DNA of 64,000 bases from Nocardia sp. NBC_00403 (GCF_036046055.1 NZ_CP107939.1:6758001-6822000); one strand, 5' to 3'. Shown: positions 35,218 through 44,561, counted from the stretch's first letter. Notes: a model not told the origin generated them from the sequence alone. A program made the numbers and translations.

Positions 35218-36114
35218 AGAGCGTGTCTCATGTCGTTTTCAGCGTGCCGGAATCGGTTGTGCAGCATGACTTCTGGCCGTGGTCGACGAGTCGTCGAAGC
35301 GTCTGGTGCCGGACGAGTTGTGGGAGCTGGTGGCGCCGTTGCTGCCCGAGTTCGAGGCGCGTCGCCAGGGCGGGGGCACTGCCCCGACCGATGAGCGGGC
35401 GGTGTTCACCGCCGTGGTGTACGTGCTGACCAGCGGTTGTGTGTGGCGTTTGTTGCCGCCGTGGTTCAGGGTCACCGTGCCGACCGCGCATCGTCGGTTC
35501 ACCGTGTGGACCAAGGCTGGGCTGTGGCGGCGCCTACACCGCGCGGTCCTCGACGAACTCGGCAGCCACGGCTTGATCGACTGGTCCCGCGCGGTATGCG
35601 ACGGGGCGTCGGTGCGAGCCCAAAAAAGGGGGATCGATGACCCGCCCGAACCCGGTCGACCGCGGCAAGACCGGCTCCAAGATCCATGTGCTGTCCGACC
35701 GTCGCGGGCTGCCGCTGTCGGTCGCGGTGTCGGCGGCCAACACCAACGACGCCAACGCACTCAAACCGCTCGTGCGGGCCATCCCCGCAGTCCGTTCGCG
35801 TCGCGGGCCACGGCGACGCAAACCCGGAAAACTCCATGCCGACAAGGCATATGACCACGTCGAACTGCGCCGATGGGTGCGCGAGCGGGGCATCGGGGTC
35901 CGCATCACCCGCAAGGGCATCGAATCCAGCCACAAGCTGGGCCAACATCGATGGGTGATCGAACGAACCATCGCCTGGCTGTTCAGCTACCACCGACTCT
36001 CGATCCGATACGACCGCTACGCCAACCATTTCTGCGCCTTCCTCACCCTGGCCGCAGCATTGACCTGCTACAAGAAGCTGGCGAAAGCTCAAGCGACGAC
36101 ATGGGACACGTTCT
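35218..36114 (+). mobile_element. IS5-family insertion sequence (about 0.9 kb)
   Basis: Ends are imperfect inverted repeats: AGAGCGTGTCTCATGTCGT at the left and, read from the other strand, AGAACGTGTCCCATGTCGT at the right. Both are flanked by TA within CTAA/TTAG, the YTAR-type target of the IS427 branch. The element separates a tRNA fragment from an LpqN-like gene. Confidence 0.88.
35279..36114 (+). pseudogene. IS5-family (IS427-type) transposase, frameshifted at an A6 tract
   Basis: The N-terminal part reads LVPDELWELVAPLLPEFEAR to DGASVRAQK in one frame. The C-terminal part with RPNPVDRGKTGSKIHVLSDR, the DDE core (HADKAYDHVELRRWV) and WVIERTIAWLFSYHRL reads in another. The break is at AAAAAA, 35622-35627. 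Removing one A restores a continuous VRAQKGGSM product, whereas a -1 shift runs into a stop within a few codons. So this is either slippage-dependent expression (+1) or a homopolymer mutation or error. The second frame has no stop before the right end of the IS and would run into flanking DNA. Confidence 0.8.
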
Positions 36115-36720
36115 TAGAGGGTGCCTCGCGGCACAATTTGCAGTCCGTTGACGAAGGTGTCGAAATCGGGTTGGTACGTGTCCCGATCGGCGGCCGGGGT
36201 CTGGGCGGACATCGTGACCGGGTACCTCATTTCGCCTACATCGTAAGCGAATCCAAGGAAGTCGTTGTAAAGATCGCCATCGGAGGTGGGGGAAATCCCG
36301 GTGGTCCTGTGGGCGTCCAGACCGCACACTGAGATGATCTCAGATCCCAACTTTCGCCATCCGTCGCCCATGCTGACCCCCATCAAGGATGAGGTCCCGC
36401 GGGCGGGGAGTACGCCGAGGGTGACGGTCGCATTGCCCTTACGTAAGCCGATACGTAACACCGAACCGCCGCCTTCTTCTACTGACGTCTCCTGCCAGCC
36501 CGGCAGTTGCGGAACCTGGATAGTGAACGGCACATCAGGGCGCTGTTCGGTGGCGAAGACGGTCCCGGGTTGGGGCGCTGGCGTTGCAGGCTGGGCGAGT
36601 GGGTGAATCCGACTCCGGCCCGCCGCATGCGGTCACACTCGTTGCCACGATGGCTAGAACCAGATGCCGAATCTTGATCAGGGTTCGCCAGCCTATCCAG
36701 CCGAACCCTCGGGGCCACAC
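36114..36720 (-). pseudogene. LpqN-like lipoprotein gene, frameshifted
   Basis: The start of the reading (36720-36560) encodes a signal peptide with lipobox SVTAC followed by GGPESDSPTRP. The rest is in another frame: TPAPQPGTVFATEQRPDV, then the domain VPFTIQVPQLPGWQETSVEE to FVNGLQIVPRGTL, typical of mycobacterial LpqN/LpqT lipoproteins. One missing or extra base near 36575 separates the two. The stop TAA straddles the IS right end, so the IS sits exactly at the end of this gene. No proper ATG is seen upstream of the signal peptide. Confidence 0.65.
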
Positions 36721-36770
36721 TCACCTGCTACAAGAAGCTCGCGAAAAGCAACCACATGAGACATGCTCTA
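36721..36770 (+). mobile_element. Right-end remnant of a second IS5-family element
   Basis: TCACCTGCTACAAGAAGCTC and the terminal ACATGAGACATGCTCT repeat the 3' end of the nearby IS (transposase C-terminus LTCYKKLAK and inverted repeat) with several differences. Nothing of the element's left part remains, so the LpqN fragment lies between an IS and an IS scar. Confidence 0.75.
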
Positions 36771-37218
36771 AGGTTTGCATTTCACCGGAAAATTTCCATC
36801 GAACGATAGGCCATTCGGGGAGTTGCCGACTTCAAACATCGGCATGCCTCATACAAGGGCGGGTATCAGACCGAATAGCCCGCCGAACCCCATGGCAGTT
36901 TCGATCATAAAAAGTAATTGCAATCATCAACAATCAACCCCAGCAGTCGAAAGCAACCAAGGTGCTCGTCGAGTTGATCTGACCAGCACCGGAGCCTCCG
37001 AGCACGTCGAGTCCAACAACCTATTCCCAGCCGTGGCGGCCCCGCAGACCGGACGGTACGCTCTCGATCCGAAGAAGCACCGCAACGCCTTCTGACCTGG
37101 TCGATGTGCACATCATCGAATTTTTGGACGGTAGAGGACTAGCGGGTGGGACTCCCGAATCCAGCGGGCTGTGCACGCCGGATAGCTTCGGCGGAGCGAA
37201 TAATTTGGGAGAGTGTCA
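36771..37218. other. Gene-free, relatively AT-rich stretch before the lipid operon
   Basis: It includes a distinctly AT-rich run around 36900-36950. A plus-strand frame ending with GRYALDPKKHRNAF at 37095 looks partly protein-like, but I cannot assign it. The promoter of the downstream operon should lie in its last 150 bases. Confidence 0.4.
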
Positions 37219-38472
37219 ATGGCCTCGGAACCGACGACGGCCGTTATCGGCTCGGGCATATCCGGACTGGCGGCTGCTTACCTGATGCGGCGAGTTTCGC
37301 GAGTCACGTTATATGAGGCTGATTCTCGGCTGGGCGGACATGCTCATACCCATTCGATTGTTTCGACCGATGGTTCGGTACGGCATCTGGACACTGGGTT
37401 CATCGTATACAACGTGGCGCACTACCCGCTCTTCACGCGACTCCTGCACGAGCTAGGGGTCCGCAGTGTCGCATCGGAGATGTCGATGAGCGTGCTCTGT
37501 GACGGTTGCGGACTGAAATACTCTGCGGGGAGCGGACTTCGCACGTTGCCGCAGGAACTCCAGTCCGCGAACGCGGATTTGCTCGTAGAGATGCTGGAAT
37601 TCAACCGTGTCTGTGAAAAGATCCTCGCCACACCCGAAGATCACGGGGTCACCTTGCACAAGATGCTGGCCGACCATGGGTTCTCCGACTATTTCGCACA
37701 TCATGTTGTGCTGCCGCTGGTATCCATTGTGTGGTCCTGCGATCCGCGGACCGCGGGGCTGTATCCGGTGGCTGCGTTGCTGGCCTTCCTGAACAACCAC
37801 GGCATGTTGCGCGGCAGTGCGGCGACGCGCTGGCGCACACTGAGCTCACGGTCCGCGGACTACGTGTCTCGGATAGCCACGGCCCTCGATGAGGTCCTTA
37901 CCGAGACGCCGGTCCGGTCGGTGCGCCGCGATGTCGATGGGATCGCCGTCACCGATGCTGCCGGCGGAACACGCCGTTTCGATCGCGTCATCCTCGCCGT
38001 TCACCCGGGGGAAGCGCTTGCGCTGCTTGCCGATCCGACACCTGTCGAGCTCAGCGTCCTCGGCGCGCTGCCATATGTGCGGAATCGGGCGCTGCTGCAC
38101 ACCGATGCGTCAGTGCTGCCGCAGGCCGCCGAGCATCGCTCGTCATGGAACTATCGGCAGAATACCTGTCATCCCAACCCGGACGGGATGCTCATGAGCT
38201 ACTACCTGAACCGGCTCGAGAACATCGACTCGAATACCGACTATGTGGTAACGCTCGGACCGGAGGATGCCGTCGATCCGCGGAAAGTACTGGCCCGGAT
38301 GGACTATGAGCATCCGGTGTACACACCGGAGAGCGATGCGGCCCGGCGCCGGCTGCCTGATCTCGCGTCACCGACTCTCGCGTACGCCGGGGCCTATCAC
38401 GGCTGGGGTTTCCATGAGGACGGATGCCGCTCGGGCGTCGAGGCAGCACGCGGCTTCGGGGTCGGATGGTGA
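37219..38472 (+). CDS. FAD-dependent oxidoreductase of the amine-oxidase fold, lipid-associated
   Basis: A 417-residue flavoprotein with the N-terminal dinucleotide motif VIGSGISGLAAAYLM and SRLGGHAHTHSI, and the C-terminal FAD motif AYAGAYHGWGFHEDGC. It is of the type encoded beside DUF1365 and cyclopropane-synthase genes (Rv0449c in M. tuberculosis; BfaB in tuberculostearic acid synthesis), where it is thought to reduce methylene-branched acyl chains. The start is the ATG with GGGAG upstream. It leads a seven-gene operon with mostly overlapping or abutting genes. Confidence 0.88.
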   Translation: MASEPTTAVIGSGISGLAAAYLMRRVSRVTLYEADSRLGGHAHTHSIVSTDGSVRHLDTGFIVYNVAHYPLFTRLLHELGVRSVASEMSMSVLCDGCGLKYSAGSGLRTLPQELQSANADLLVEMLEFNRVCEKILATPEDHGVTLHKMLADHGFSDYFAHHVVLPLVSIVWSCDPRTAGLYPVAALLAFLNNHGMLRGSAATRWRTLSSRSADYVSRIATALDEVLTETPVRSVRRDVDGIAVTDAAGGTRRFDRVILAVHPGEALALLADPTPVELSVLGALPYVRNRALLHTDASVLPQAAEHRSSWNYRQNTCHPNPDGMLMSYYLNRLENIDSNTDYVVTLGPEDAVDPRKVLARMDYEHPVYTPESDAARRRLPDLASPTLAYAGAYHGWGFHEDGCRSGVEAARGFGVGW

Positions 38473-38478
38473 CCGTCG

Positions 38479-39237
38479 ATGACCATACAATCGCCCACAC
38501 TGTTTCGTTGCCGCCTCATCCATATACGGCATCACCCATTCACCTATCGATTCACCCACACCCTCTACATGTGGCTCGTCGATGTCGACACACTGGCCGC
38601 GCCGGTGCGTCCGCTGGTGCGGTTCCATGCCGCCGACCATCTCGGCGACCCGACTCGCAGTATCCGGGAGAACGTCGAAACCTTCCTGTCCTGCAACGGG
38701 ATCGACCTGGCGGGTGGCCGGATACTGATGCTCGCCCAACCGCGCAGCGCCGGATACGCGTTCGATCCGGTCAGTTTCTTCTTCTGCTATCGCGCGGACG
38801 ATTCCCTGGCGATCGTGATCGCCGAGGTCCGCAACACGTTCGGGGAACGCCACTGCTACCTGCTCACCCCCGATGCCGCCGGGAAGGCGGATTTCCGCAA
38901 AGAGTTCTACGTCTCTCCATACTTTCCCGTCGATGGCCGGTATCGCACGCGGTTCGTACTGAACCCGGACAGCGTACGAATCGTGTTCGCATTGCATCGC
39001 GCCCTACGTAACCGTTCAGCTCCCGTCACTGCGCTGACCGCCACGCTGGTCGGGAAAAAGGTACGCATACCCGCGGTCATCGTGTCACCGCGGCTACTGC
39101 TGACGTCTTATCGCACTATCGCGCTGATCCATTGGCACGCGCGGCGGCTTCGTCGGCGGGGTCTCACATCCGCGCGCAGACTCCCGCATCAACCCCAACT
39201 TGGCGTCACCCCGATTCGGAGTTCTCATCGTGAATGA
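38479..39237 (+). CDS. DUF1365 family protein
   Basis: A 252-residue protein beginning TIQSPTLFRCRLIHIRHHPF, with FDPVSFFFCYR and NTFGERHCYLL, characteristic of DUF1365. These proteins occur almost always beside an FAD oxidoreductase and a cyclopropane-fatty-acid-synthase-type methyltransferase, as here, but their reaction is not established. The basic C-terminal tail is long. The stop overlaps the next start by eight bases. Confidence 0.92.
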   Translation: MTIQSPTLFRCRLIHIRHHPFTYRFTHTLYMWLVDVDTLAAPVRPLVRFHAADHLGDPTRSIRENVETFLSCNGIDLAGGRILMLAQPRSAGYAFDPVSFFFCYRADDSLAIVIAEVRNTFGERHCYLLTPDAAGKADFRKEFYVSPYFPVDGRYRTRFVLNPDSVRIVFALHRALRNRSAPVTALTATLVGKKVRIPAVIVSPRLLLTSYRTIALIHWHARRLRRRGLTSARRLPHQPQLGVTPIRSSHRE

Positions 39238-41782
39238 CCACCACCTCTTGCTGAGCGGATCCACGCTCGATGAGGCGCTGCGCAATATCGTTACGGCGGC
39301 ACCGCTTACCCGCCTCGTCTACCCGCAGCGCAACGGCGAGACCGCAGTCAAGGATCTGCTGGCCGATGCCGAGACCATCGCGCGATCGCTGATCACGGCC
39401 GGGGTGTGCCGGGGTGAGGTTGTCGGGTTGATCGGTTCGTCCGGTCCGGAACTGCTGGCCGGGCTCTTCGGGATCGTCATGGCGGGCGCCGCCGCCACCG
39501 TACTGCCGGAACCGCAGGGTCTGGGCGCCGATCACCGTCGATTGGATCGAATGTCGGCCATCGTCCAGGCTGCGCATATGCGGCATATGCTCGTCGACTC
39601 GCACACCGCGGAACTCTCCGACCATCTCGCTGACGCTTGCACCGGCCTGCGGCTCGTGCGCGCCGAGTCGCGGGCGGTGGCCGAGTTGCCCACTGTCGCA
39701 CCGGAGGACATCGCGGTGGTGCAGTTCACGTCGGGCAGTACGGCGCAGCCGCGGGGAGTCACCCTCAGCCATCGGGCGGTCTTGGCGGGTCTGCGCGCAA
39801 TCGCCATAAGTGGTGGTTTCGGTCAGAGTGACGTCTTCGTGCAGTGGGTTCCATACCACCATGACCTGGGACTGTTCGGACATCTGGCGCAGGTGCTCAA
39901 TGGGATCGAGTCGCATGTGTTCGAGCCAACGGCCTTCCTGCGGCGTCCCGATGAGATGCTGCGTTACTTCTCCGCATGCCGGGGCACAGTGCTGACCGGA
40001 CCGAATTTCTCTTATGACCTAATGCTGTGGGCAGCCACGCCGGAGCTGTTGCGCGACCTCGACCTGTCGTCATGGCGACTGGCATTCAACGGCGCTGAAC
40101 CCGTGTCCGCCGCCACGGTCCGAGCCTTCACAGACGTCTTCGCCCGTGCTGGAGCGGCTCCCACAGTGATGTATCCGGTGTACGGCATGGCCGAAGCCAC
40201 TCTGGCCGTCGCTTTCCCGCAGCCGGGCACCTTGCCGCGCATGGTCTGCGTCGACCGCGACGAGCTGAGTGCCACAGGGCAGGTCCGCGAGGTGCCCGAA
40301 AGCGACTCGCGCGCAAAGGTTGTGGTCTCGGTCGGCGCTCCGGTGCTCGGCGTCGAGGTGCGGCTGGTCGACGAGCACGGTGGCGTGCTCGGTCCCGGAC
40401 GGCTCGGCGAACTCCAGATCTGTGGGGATGCTGTCACCGCCGGCTATCTCGACGACGCACCGGCCACGGCCGCCGTATTCGACGGTTCCTGGTTGCGCAC
40501 CGGCGATCTGGCGTTCCGGCTCGGCGGCGACTATTTCATCGCGGGGCGGCGCAAAGAGATGATCATCGTCCACGGGCAGAACTACTTCCCTGACGACGCC
40601 GAAATCGTGGCAAGGACAGTGCCGGGCGTGCACCGCGGCCACTGCGTGGCCGTCGCCGAAAACGATGGGAGCGATGGCGAATTCCTTGGAGTGATCGCCG
40701 AAACCACGCTCGAAGGAGCGCCTCGGGCCGCGCTAGAGGACGAGATACGGCGACGGATTGTCACCGCCATCGGTATGCCACATGTTCGGGTACATACGGT
40801 GCCACCGCGCTGGCTGACCCGGACCACCAGCGGTAAGTGGCAGCGGTTGCATGCCGCCGCCCGGCTCGCCGATCAGGAGATAAAAGCACGAACAGGGGAA
40901 GAAGGCATGGAAACTACAGCCGTCGATCACGCGCTGACCGCGACCAACCGGCACTACGACCTGCCGCCGGAGGTGTTCGAGAGATTTCTCGGTCGGCGGA
41001 TGAAATACACCTGCGGCATCTACGACAACGTCACCGAGAGTCTCGATGCGGCTCAGGACGCCAAGCTCCGTTTCATCGCCGAACGCCTCGCCCTACATGG
41101 CGGCGAGTCGGTGCTCGATATCGGAACGGGCTGGGGAGCCCTCGCCTTCTACCTCGTCGAGGAAGTCGACTGCACGGTCACCGCTGTGACGCCGTCGGCT
41201 GTGCAGGCCAGGTGGGTTCGCGAACGCGCCGCCGAACGCGGCCTGACCAACCGGCTGACGGTCCTCGAACAGTCCGTGTACGACCTCGATATTCCGTCCG
41301 GAACGTTCGACGCCACCGCACTCGTCGGAGTCATCGAACACCTGCCGGACCACAGGCGCGCCATCGACATCATGTCCAAGGCCATCCGGCGAGGTGGTCG
41401 AATGTACGTGTCGGCCAGTTGTTTTCGCAACGACGAACTGTTCGGTGAATACTCCGACCGACCGGGGAGCCGGCATGTCGCCGAGCAGATCTTCGGCTAC
41501 GCCGTGCTGCGTCCACCGTCCGAACTGCTGGCCGCGATGGAGGATGCCGGGCTGAGCCTGGTCGGAGTCCGAGACCTGACCTGGCACTACCACAAGACAA
41601 TTGACGACTGGCTGACCGGAATCCGCGGTGCCGCCGAAGCTATCGATGACGTACATCCCTGCCTGAGTAACGAACTCGTGCGCTACCTCGAGACCACGAA
41701 CGCAGGGTGGGGCTACACCACCAAGCACTACGGGATCACCGCGATCCGGTCACGGCACGGGTCGACGGAGCTCCCACGATGA
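39230..41782 (+). CDS. Fatty acyl-AMP ligase fused to a cyclopropane-synthase-type methyltransferase
   Basis: An 850-residue two-domain enzyme. Residues 1 to about 560 form an adenylating domain of the fatty acyl-AMP ligase type: VQFTSGSTAQPRGVTLSHRA, WVPYHHDLGLFGHL (typical FAAL loop), RTGDLAF and the C-terminal catalytic Lys in TTSGKWQR. Residues about 575-850 form an SAM methyltransferase of the CFA synthase/UfaA family: KYTCGIYDNVTESLDAAQ, VLDIGTGWGALAFYL. It should activate a free fatty acid for transfer to the ACP encoded two genes downstream and methylate an unsaturated acyl chain. The GTG start has CGGAG upstream and overlaps the DUF1365 gene. Confidence 0.9.
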   Translation: MNDHHLLLSGSTLDEALRNIVTAAPLTRLVYPQRNGETAVKDLLADAETIARSLITAGVCRGEVVGLIGSSGPELLAGLFGIVMAGAAATVLPEPQGLGADHRRLDRMSAIVQAAHMRHMLVDSHTAELSDHLADACTGLRLVRAESRAVAELPTVAPEDIAVVQFTSGSTAQPRGVTLSHRAVLAGLRAIAISGGFGQSDVFVQWVPYHHDLGLFGHLAQVLNGIESHVFEPTAFLRRPDEMLRYFSACRGTVLTGPNFSYDLMLWAATPELLRDLDLSSWRLAFNGAEPVSAATVRAFTDVFARAGAAPTVMYPVYGMAEATLAVAFPQPGTLPRMVCVDRDELSATGQVREVPESDSRAKVVVSVGAPVLGVEVRLVDEHGGVLGPGRLGELQICGDAVTAGYLDDAPATAAVFDGSWLRTGDLAFRLGGDYFIAGRRKEMIIVHGQNYFPDDAEIVARTVPGVHRGHCVAVAENDGSDGEFLGVIAETTLEGAPRAALEDEIRRRIVTAIGMPHVRVHTVPPRWLTRTTSGKWQRLHAAARLADQEIKARTGEEGMETTAVDHALTATNRHYDLPPEVFERFLGRRMKYTCGIYDNVTESLDAAQDAKLRFIAERLALHGGESVLDIGTGWGALAFYLVEEVDCTVTAVTPSAVQARWVRERAAERGLTNRLTVLEQSVYDLDIPSGTFDATALVGVIEHLPDHRRAIDIMSKAIRRGGRMYVSASCFRNDELFGEYSDRPGSRHVAEQIFGYAVLRPPSELLAAMEDAGLSLVGVRDLTWHYHKTIDDWLTGIRGAAEAIDDVHPCLSNELVRYLETTNAGWGYTTKHYGITAIRSRHGSTELPR

Positions 41783-42621
41783 CCGAGACCTGGCTGCCCA
41801 GCCTGACTCTCACCGAGGTCCGCAACGCTGTCGAACCCGTCGTGCAACGCGGTGCGGACAAACTGTGGAGCCTGCGGGACCTGGACTGGGACGAGGTACG
41901 TCCGGACCGGCTCACCGACGCCGACCGGTCGGTAGTCCGATTCATCACCTACATCGAGGACCACCTGCCTGGATATATGAACTGGCTGCTTCGGACCTTC
42001 CCGGTCGACGGCGCGGATCTATCGATCCCGATTGTTGCCGTGCACCGCGAATACTTCCGGTTCTTCGTCGCCTGGTCCTACGACGAGGAACGCCACGCCG
42101 CCGCGCTGACCCGATATCAGGAGGCCGCGGGTATCAACACCTCCGAGGCCCTGCGGCTGGAACTGGCCGAGGAAGGACGCAAACATTTCGACCTTCCCTA
42201 TCCGGAGCCGCTCGAGGCATTCGCGTACACAATGCTTCAGGAAAAGGCGACCCAGCTGTTCTATCTGCGGTTCCGCGATGTCGTCACCGAACCGGTCCTG
42301 CGGGACCTGCTGCTGCGAATGGCCCGTGACGAAGCACGGCATTTCGCGCTCTACGCGCATCTGGTGGAGACCTATCTGCGACGCGATCCGGCTGCCGCCG
42401 CACCGCATCTCAAGCATGTGCTCCGCACATTCCGTATGCCACTGTCCGACACCCTCTCCAACTATCGCCGGTGGTCGTACTCCGTGGCCGAGACCGCCGG
42501 CTACGACCACACCGAGGCATACACCGCACTCGAACGGATGATCCGCCAGTTCGTGGACAGCCCCGGCGATGAGCTCGGCGAACTGCTCGATCTGACCAGA
42601 AGCCTGCGCACCCTCCCCTGA
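41779..42621 (+). CDS. Ferritin-like di-iron protein, acyl-ACP desaturase type
   Basis: A 280-residue all-helical protein with two iron-binding helices marked by DEERH and DEARH and further carboxylates (YIEDHLPGY, LQEKATQLFY), the pattern of acyl-ACP desaturases such as mycobacterial DesA. It would introduce a double bond into an ACP-bound acyl chain, providing the substrate for methylenation by the neighbouring methyltransferases. Its ATG overlaps the preceding stop (ATGA). Confidence 0.85.
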   Translation: MTETWLPSLTLTEVRNAVEPVVQRGADKLWSLRDLDWDEVRPDRLTDADRSVVRFITYIEDHLPGYMNWLLRTFPVDGADLSIPIVAVHREYFRFFVAWSYDEERHAAALTRYQEAAGINTSEALRLELAEEGRKHFDLPYPEPLEAFAYTMLQEKATQLFYLRFRDVVTEPVLRDLLLRMARDEARHFALYAHLVETYLRRDPAAAAPHLKHVLRTFRMPLSDTLSNYRRWSYSVAETAGYDHTEAYTALERMIRQFVDSPGDELGELLDLTRSLRTLP

Positions 42622-42643
42622 GAAGATAAGGAAAGCAACAGAA

Positions 42644-42904
42644 ATGAACGAAGATACTCGGGCGGCCGTTCTCACCACCGTCCAAGACGTACTCCGTGAG
42701 AGCCTCCGGATGGGCGAAGAACCGATCGAGCCCGATGACCAGCTCGACCTGTTGCCAGGAGCCGATTCCGTGCGACTCATGCGCGTGGTCAGCCAGCTCG
42801 AACGCCACTTCGACATCGAACTGGACGACAAGGAGATCCGCGACGCCCGAACGGTCGCGGACCTCGCCGCTCTCGTGCGCACAGCCATGGATGGTTCCGC
42901 ATGA
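42644..42904 (+). CDS. Acyl carrier protein
   Basis: An 86-residue carrier protein. The phosphopantetheine Ser is in LLPGADSVRLMRVVSQL (DSxxxM). It is acidic and begins with the usual first helix (VLTTVQDVLRESLRM). The gene lies between the desaturase-like and the second methyltransferase genes; it is the probable acceptor of the acyl-AMP made by the ligase domain upstream. AAGGAAAG-type ribosome site precedes the ATG. Confidence 0.93.
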   Translation: MNEDTRAAVLTTVQDVLRESLRMGEEPIEPDDQLDLLPGADSVRLMRVVSQLERHFDIELDDKEIRDARTVADLAALVRTAMDGSA

Positions 42905-43773
42905 CCACGACGCCGGAGGTCGAGGCGGCGGCCATGGCAACCAATCTGCACTATGAACGGTCCGCTGAGGCGTTCGCCGCCTTTCTCGGCGCCGATGTCA
43001 AATACACCTGTGGTCTGTTCGCTACGGGTAACGAATCCTTGGATGAGGCGCAGCAGGCGAGCCTGGCGCTGATCGCCGCGTCGCTCCGGCTGCGCGGCGG
43101 TGAGCAGGTCCTGGATATCGGATGCGGGTGGGGCAGCCTCACCCTGTACCTGGCCCGTGAATTCGGTTGTCGTGTTGTGGGAGTCACCCCCTCGGCGGTG
43201 CAGGCGGAGTTCATTCGTACTCGTGCGCGCGCTGCCGGAGTGGCCGATCTGGTGGAAGTCGTCGTCGGGCCGTTCCAGTTGGCCGATCTGAACGATCGCC
43301 GGTTCGACGCCGTGGCGATGGTCGAGGTGGTCGAGCATTTGCCGGAGCACCGTGAACCCTTGCGCAAGGCCTACCGGCTGCTCAAACGTGACGGGCGGCT
43401 GTTCATTTCGGCGTTCTGCTATCGCAGCACCACGCATTTGGACGAGTTCGCTACCCGTCCTGCCAGTATGCATGCGCTAGGCCTGTTCGGATTCACCGCG
43501 ATGGTGCCATTGTCGCAGCTCGTGGCCGAGATCTCGGATGCTGGGTTCAGCATCGCATCGGTTATCGACACCACCTCGCACTATGACCGGACAATGGACC
43601 ACTGGCAGCAGCGAATCACGGCCAACCAGACGGCTATAGAGGCAGTCGAACCGGGTTTCGCCGCCGAACTGGACCGCTACTTCGACACGGCGCGAGCCAG
43701 CTGGGGCCACACATCCAAGCTCTACGCGGTGGGCGCTGTCCGGTCCCGTATGGGCACTCCCGAGTCATGGTGA
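42901..43773 (+). CDS. Cyclopropane-fatty-acid-synthase-type SAM methyltransferase
   Basis: A 290-residue stand-alone methyltransferase related to the fused domain upstream. It has KYTCGLFATGNESLDEAQ, the SAM motif VLDIGCGWGSLTLYL, VVGVTPSAVQAEF and VEVVEHLPEH. Family members transfer a methylene or methyl group to a double bond. Two such enzymes in one operon suggest two positions or two successive steps. The ATG overlaps the ACP stop (ATGA). Confidence 0.92.
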   Translation: MTTTPEVEAAAMATNLHYERSAEAFAAFLGADVKYTCGLFATGNESLDEAQQASLALIAASLRLRGGEQVLDIGCGWGSLTLYLAREFGCRVVGVTPSAVQAEFIRTRARAAGVADLVEVVVGPFQLADLNDRRFDAVAMVEVVEHLPEHREPLRKAYRLLKRDGRLFISAFCYRSTTHLDEFATRPASMHALGLFGFTAMVPLSQLVAEISDAGFSIASVIDTTSHYDRTMDHWQQRITANQTAIEAVEPGFAAELDRYFDTARASWGHTSKLYAVGAVRSRMGTPESW

Positions 43774-44561
43774 CATCGAAGGAGGTCTTTCTCTTTCCTG
43801 GCTATGGGCGCGCGCACGGCAAAACCGGTGAGCAGCTCATGGAGGACGCGATCGTCCGCTACCGCTGCGCGGTAGCGGATAGCCGTCCGTTCGCGCTACT
43901 GGGGCACAGTCTCGGTTTCCTCGCCGCGCTGGTCTGCGCTGGAGCGTTCACGGTCGACGACGGGCGCCGCATCATTCGTGCCCAGGAACAAGCCGTCAGC
44001 CGGTACGGGCAACCGGAAGGCGGCATGGTGACCCTGGAGCTGAACGAGACCGCTGCCGCGACGGTGGCGGCCGACGTGGGTGATCCCGGTCTGGCGGTGG
44101 CATGTATCAACGCACCCGATCGGACCGTGCTCTCGGGGCCGGTGGCAGCGTTGCGACAAGTTGCCGAGCACGCGAAGCAGCAGGATGTGGTTTGCGTTCG
44201 GCTCCCCATCGACGTTGCCTACCACAGCCCGATGCTGAACGACGTGGTTGCTCCCCTGCGCGCCGAACTGGATCGCATACCGCAGCATCGGTTGCACGCA
44301 CCAGTTTATTCAGCCACCACGCACCAGTTCTGCTCCGACGATGACGATTTGCTGACCGCAATGGTCGAAGCGCTGGTCCTGCCGGTGCGATTCGAGGACG
44401 CCGTCCTGCGTATGGACAGCCTCGGAGCGGCCAGGTTCGTCGAATGCGGACCCGACCCCCTTCTCGTCAAGCTGGTGCGACTGTCCCTGCCGGGAGCGGA
44501 GCGCCTTCCGGTCCACCGAACAAATTCGGTCACGCCATGTTGGTATGTCCACCCGAGATAA
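43767..44561 (+). CDS. Malonyl/acyltransferase-like protein (FabD fold), compact
   Basis: A 264-residue acyltransferase with nucleophile GHSLGFLAAL and catalytic His in VAYHSPMLNDVV. The N-terminal FLFPGYGRA replaces the usual FPGQGSQ, and the stretch from there to GHSLG is about 35 residues instead of roughly 80, so a subdomain loop is missing. It may transfer the finished acyl group between ACP and CoA or another acceptor. The start overlaps the preceding stop by seven bases. It ends the operon. Confidence 0.85.
   Translation: MVTSKEVFLFPGYGRAHGKTGEQLMEDAIVRYRCAVADSRPFALLGHSLGFLAALVCAGAFTVDDGRRIIRAQEQAVSRYGQPEGGMVTLELNETAAATVAADVGDPGLAVACINAPDRTVLSGPVAALRQVAEHAKQQDVVCVRLPIDVAYHSPMLNDVVAPLRAELDRIPQHRLHAPVYSATTHQFCSDDDDLLTAMVEALVLPVRFEDAVLRMDSLGAARFVECGPDPLLVKLVRLSLPGAERLPVHRTNSVTPCWYVHPR

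Noticed and set aside
36979..37095. Short frame ending GRYALDPKKHRNAF
   Set aside because: Looks partly protein-like, but has no start signal and no known relative that I recognise.
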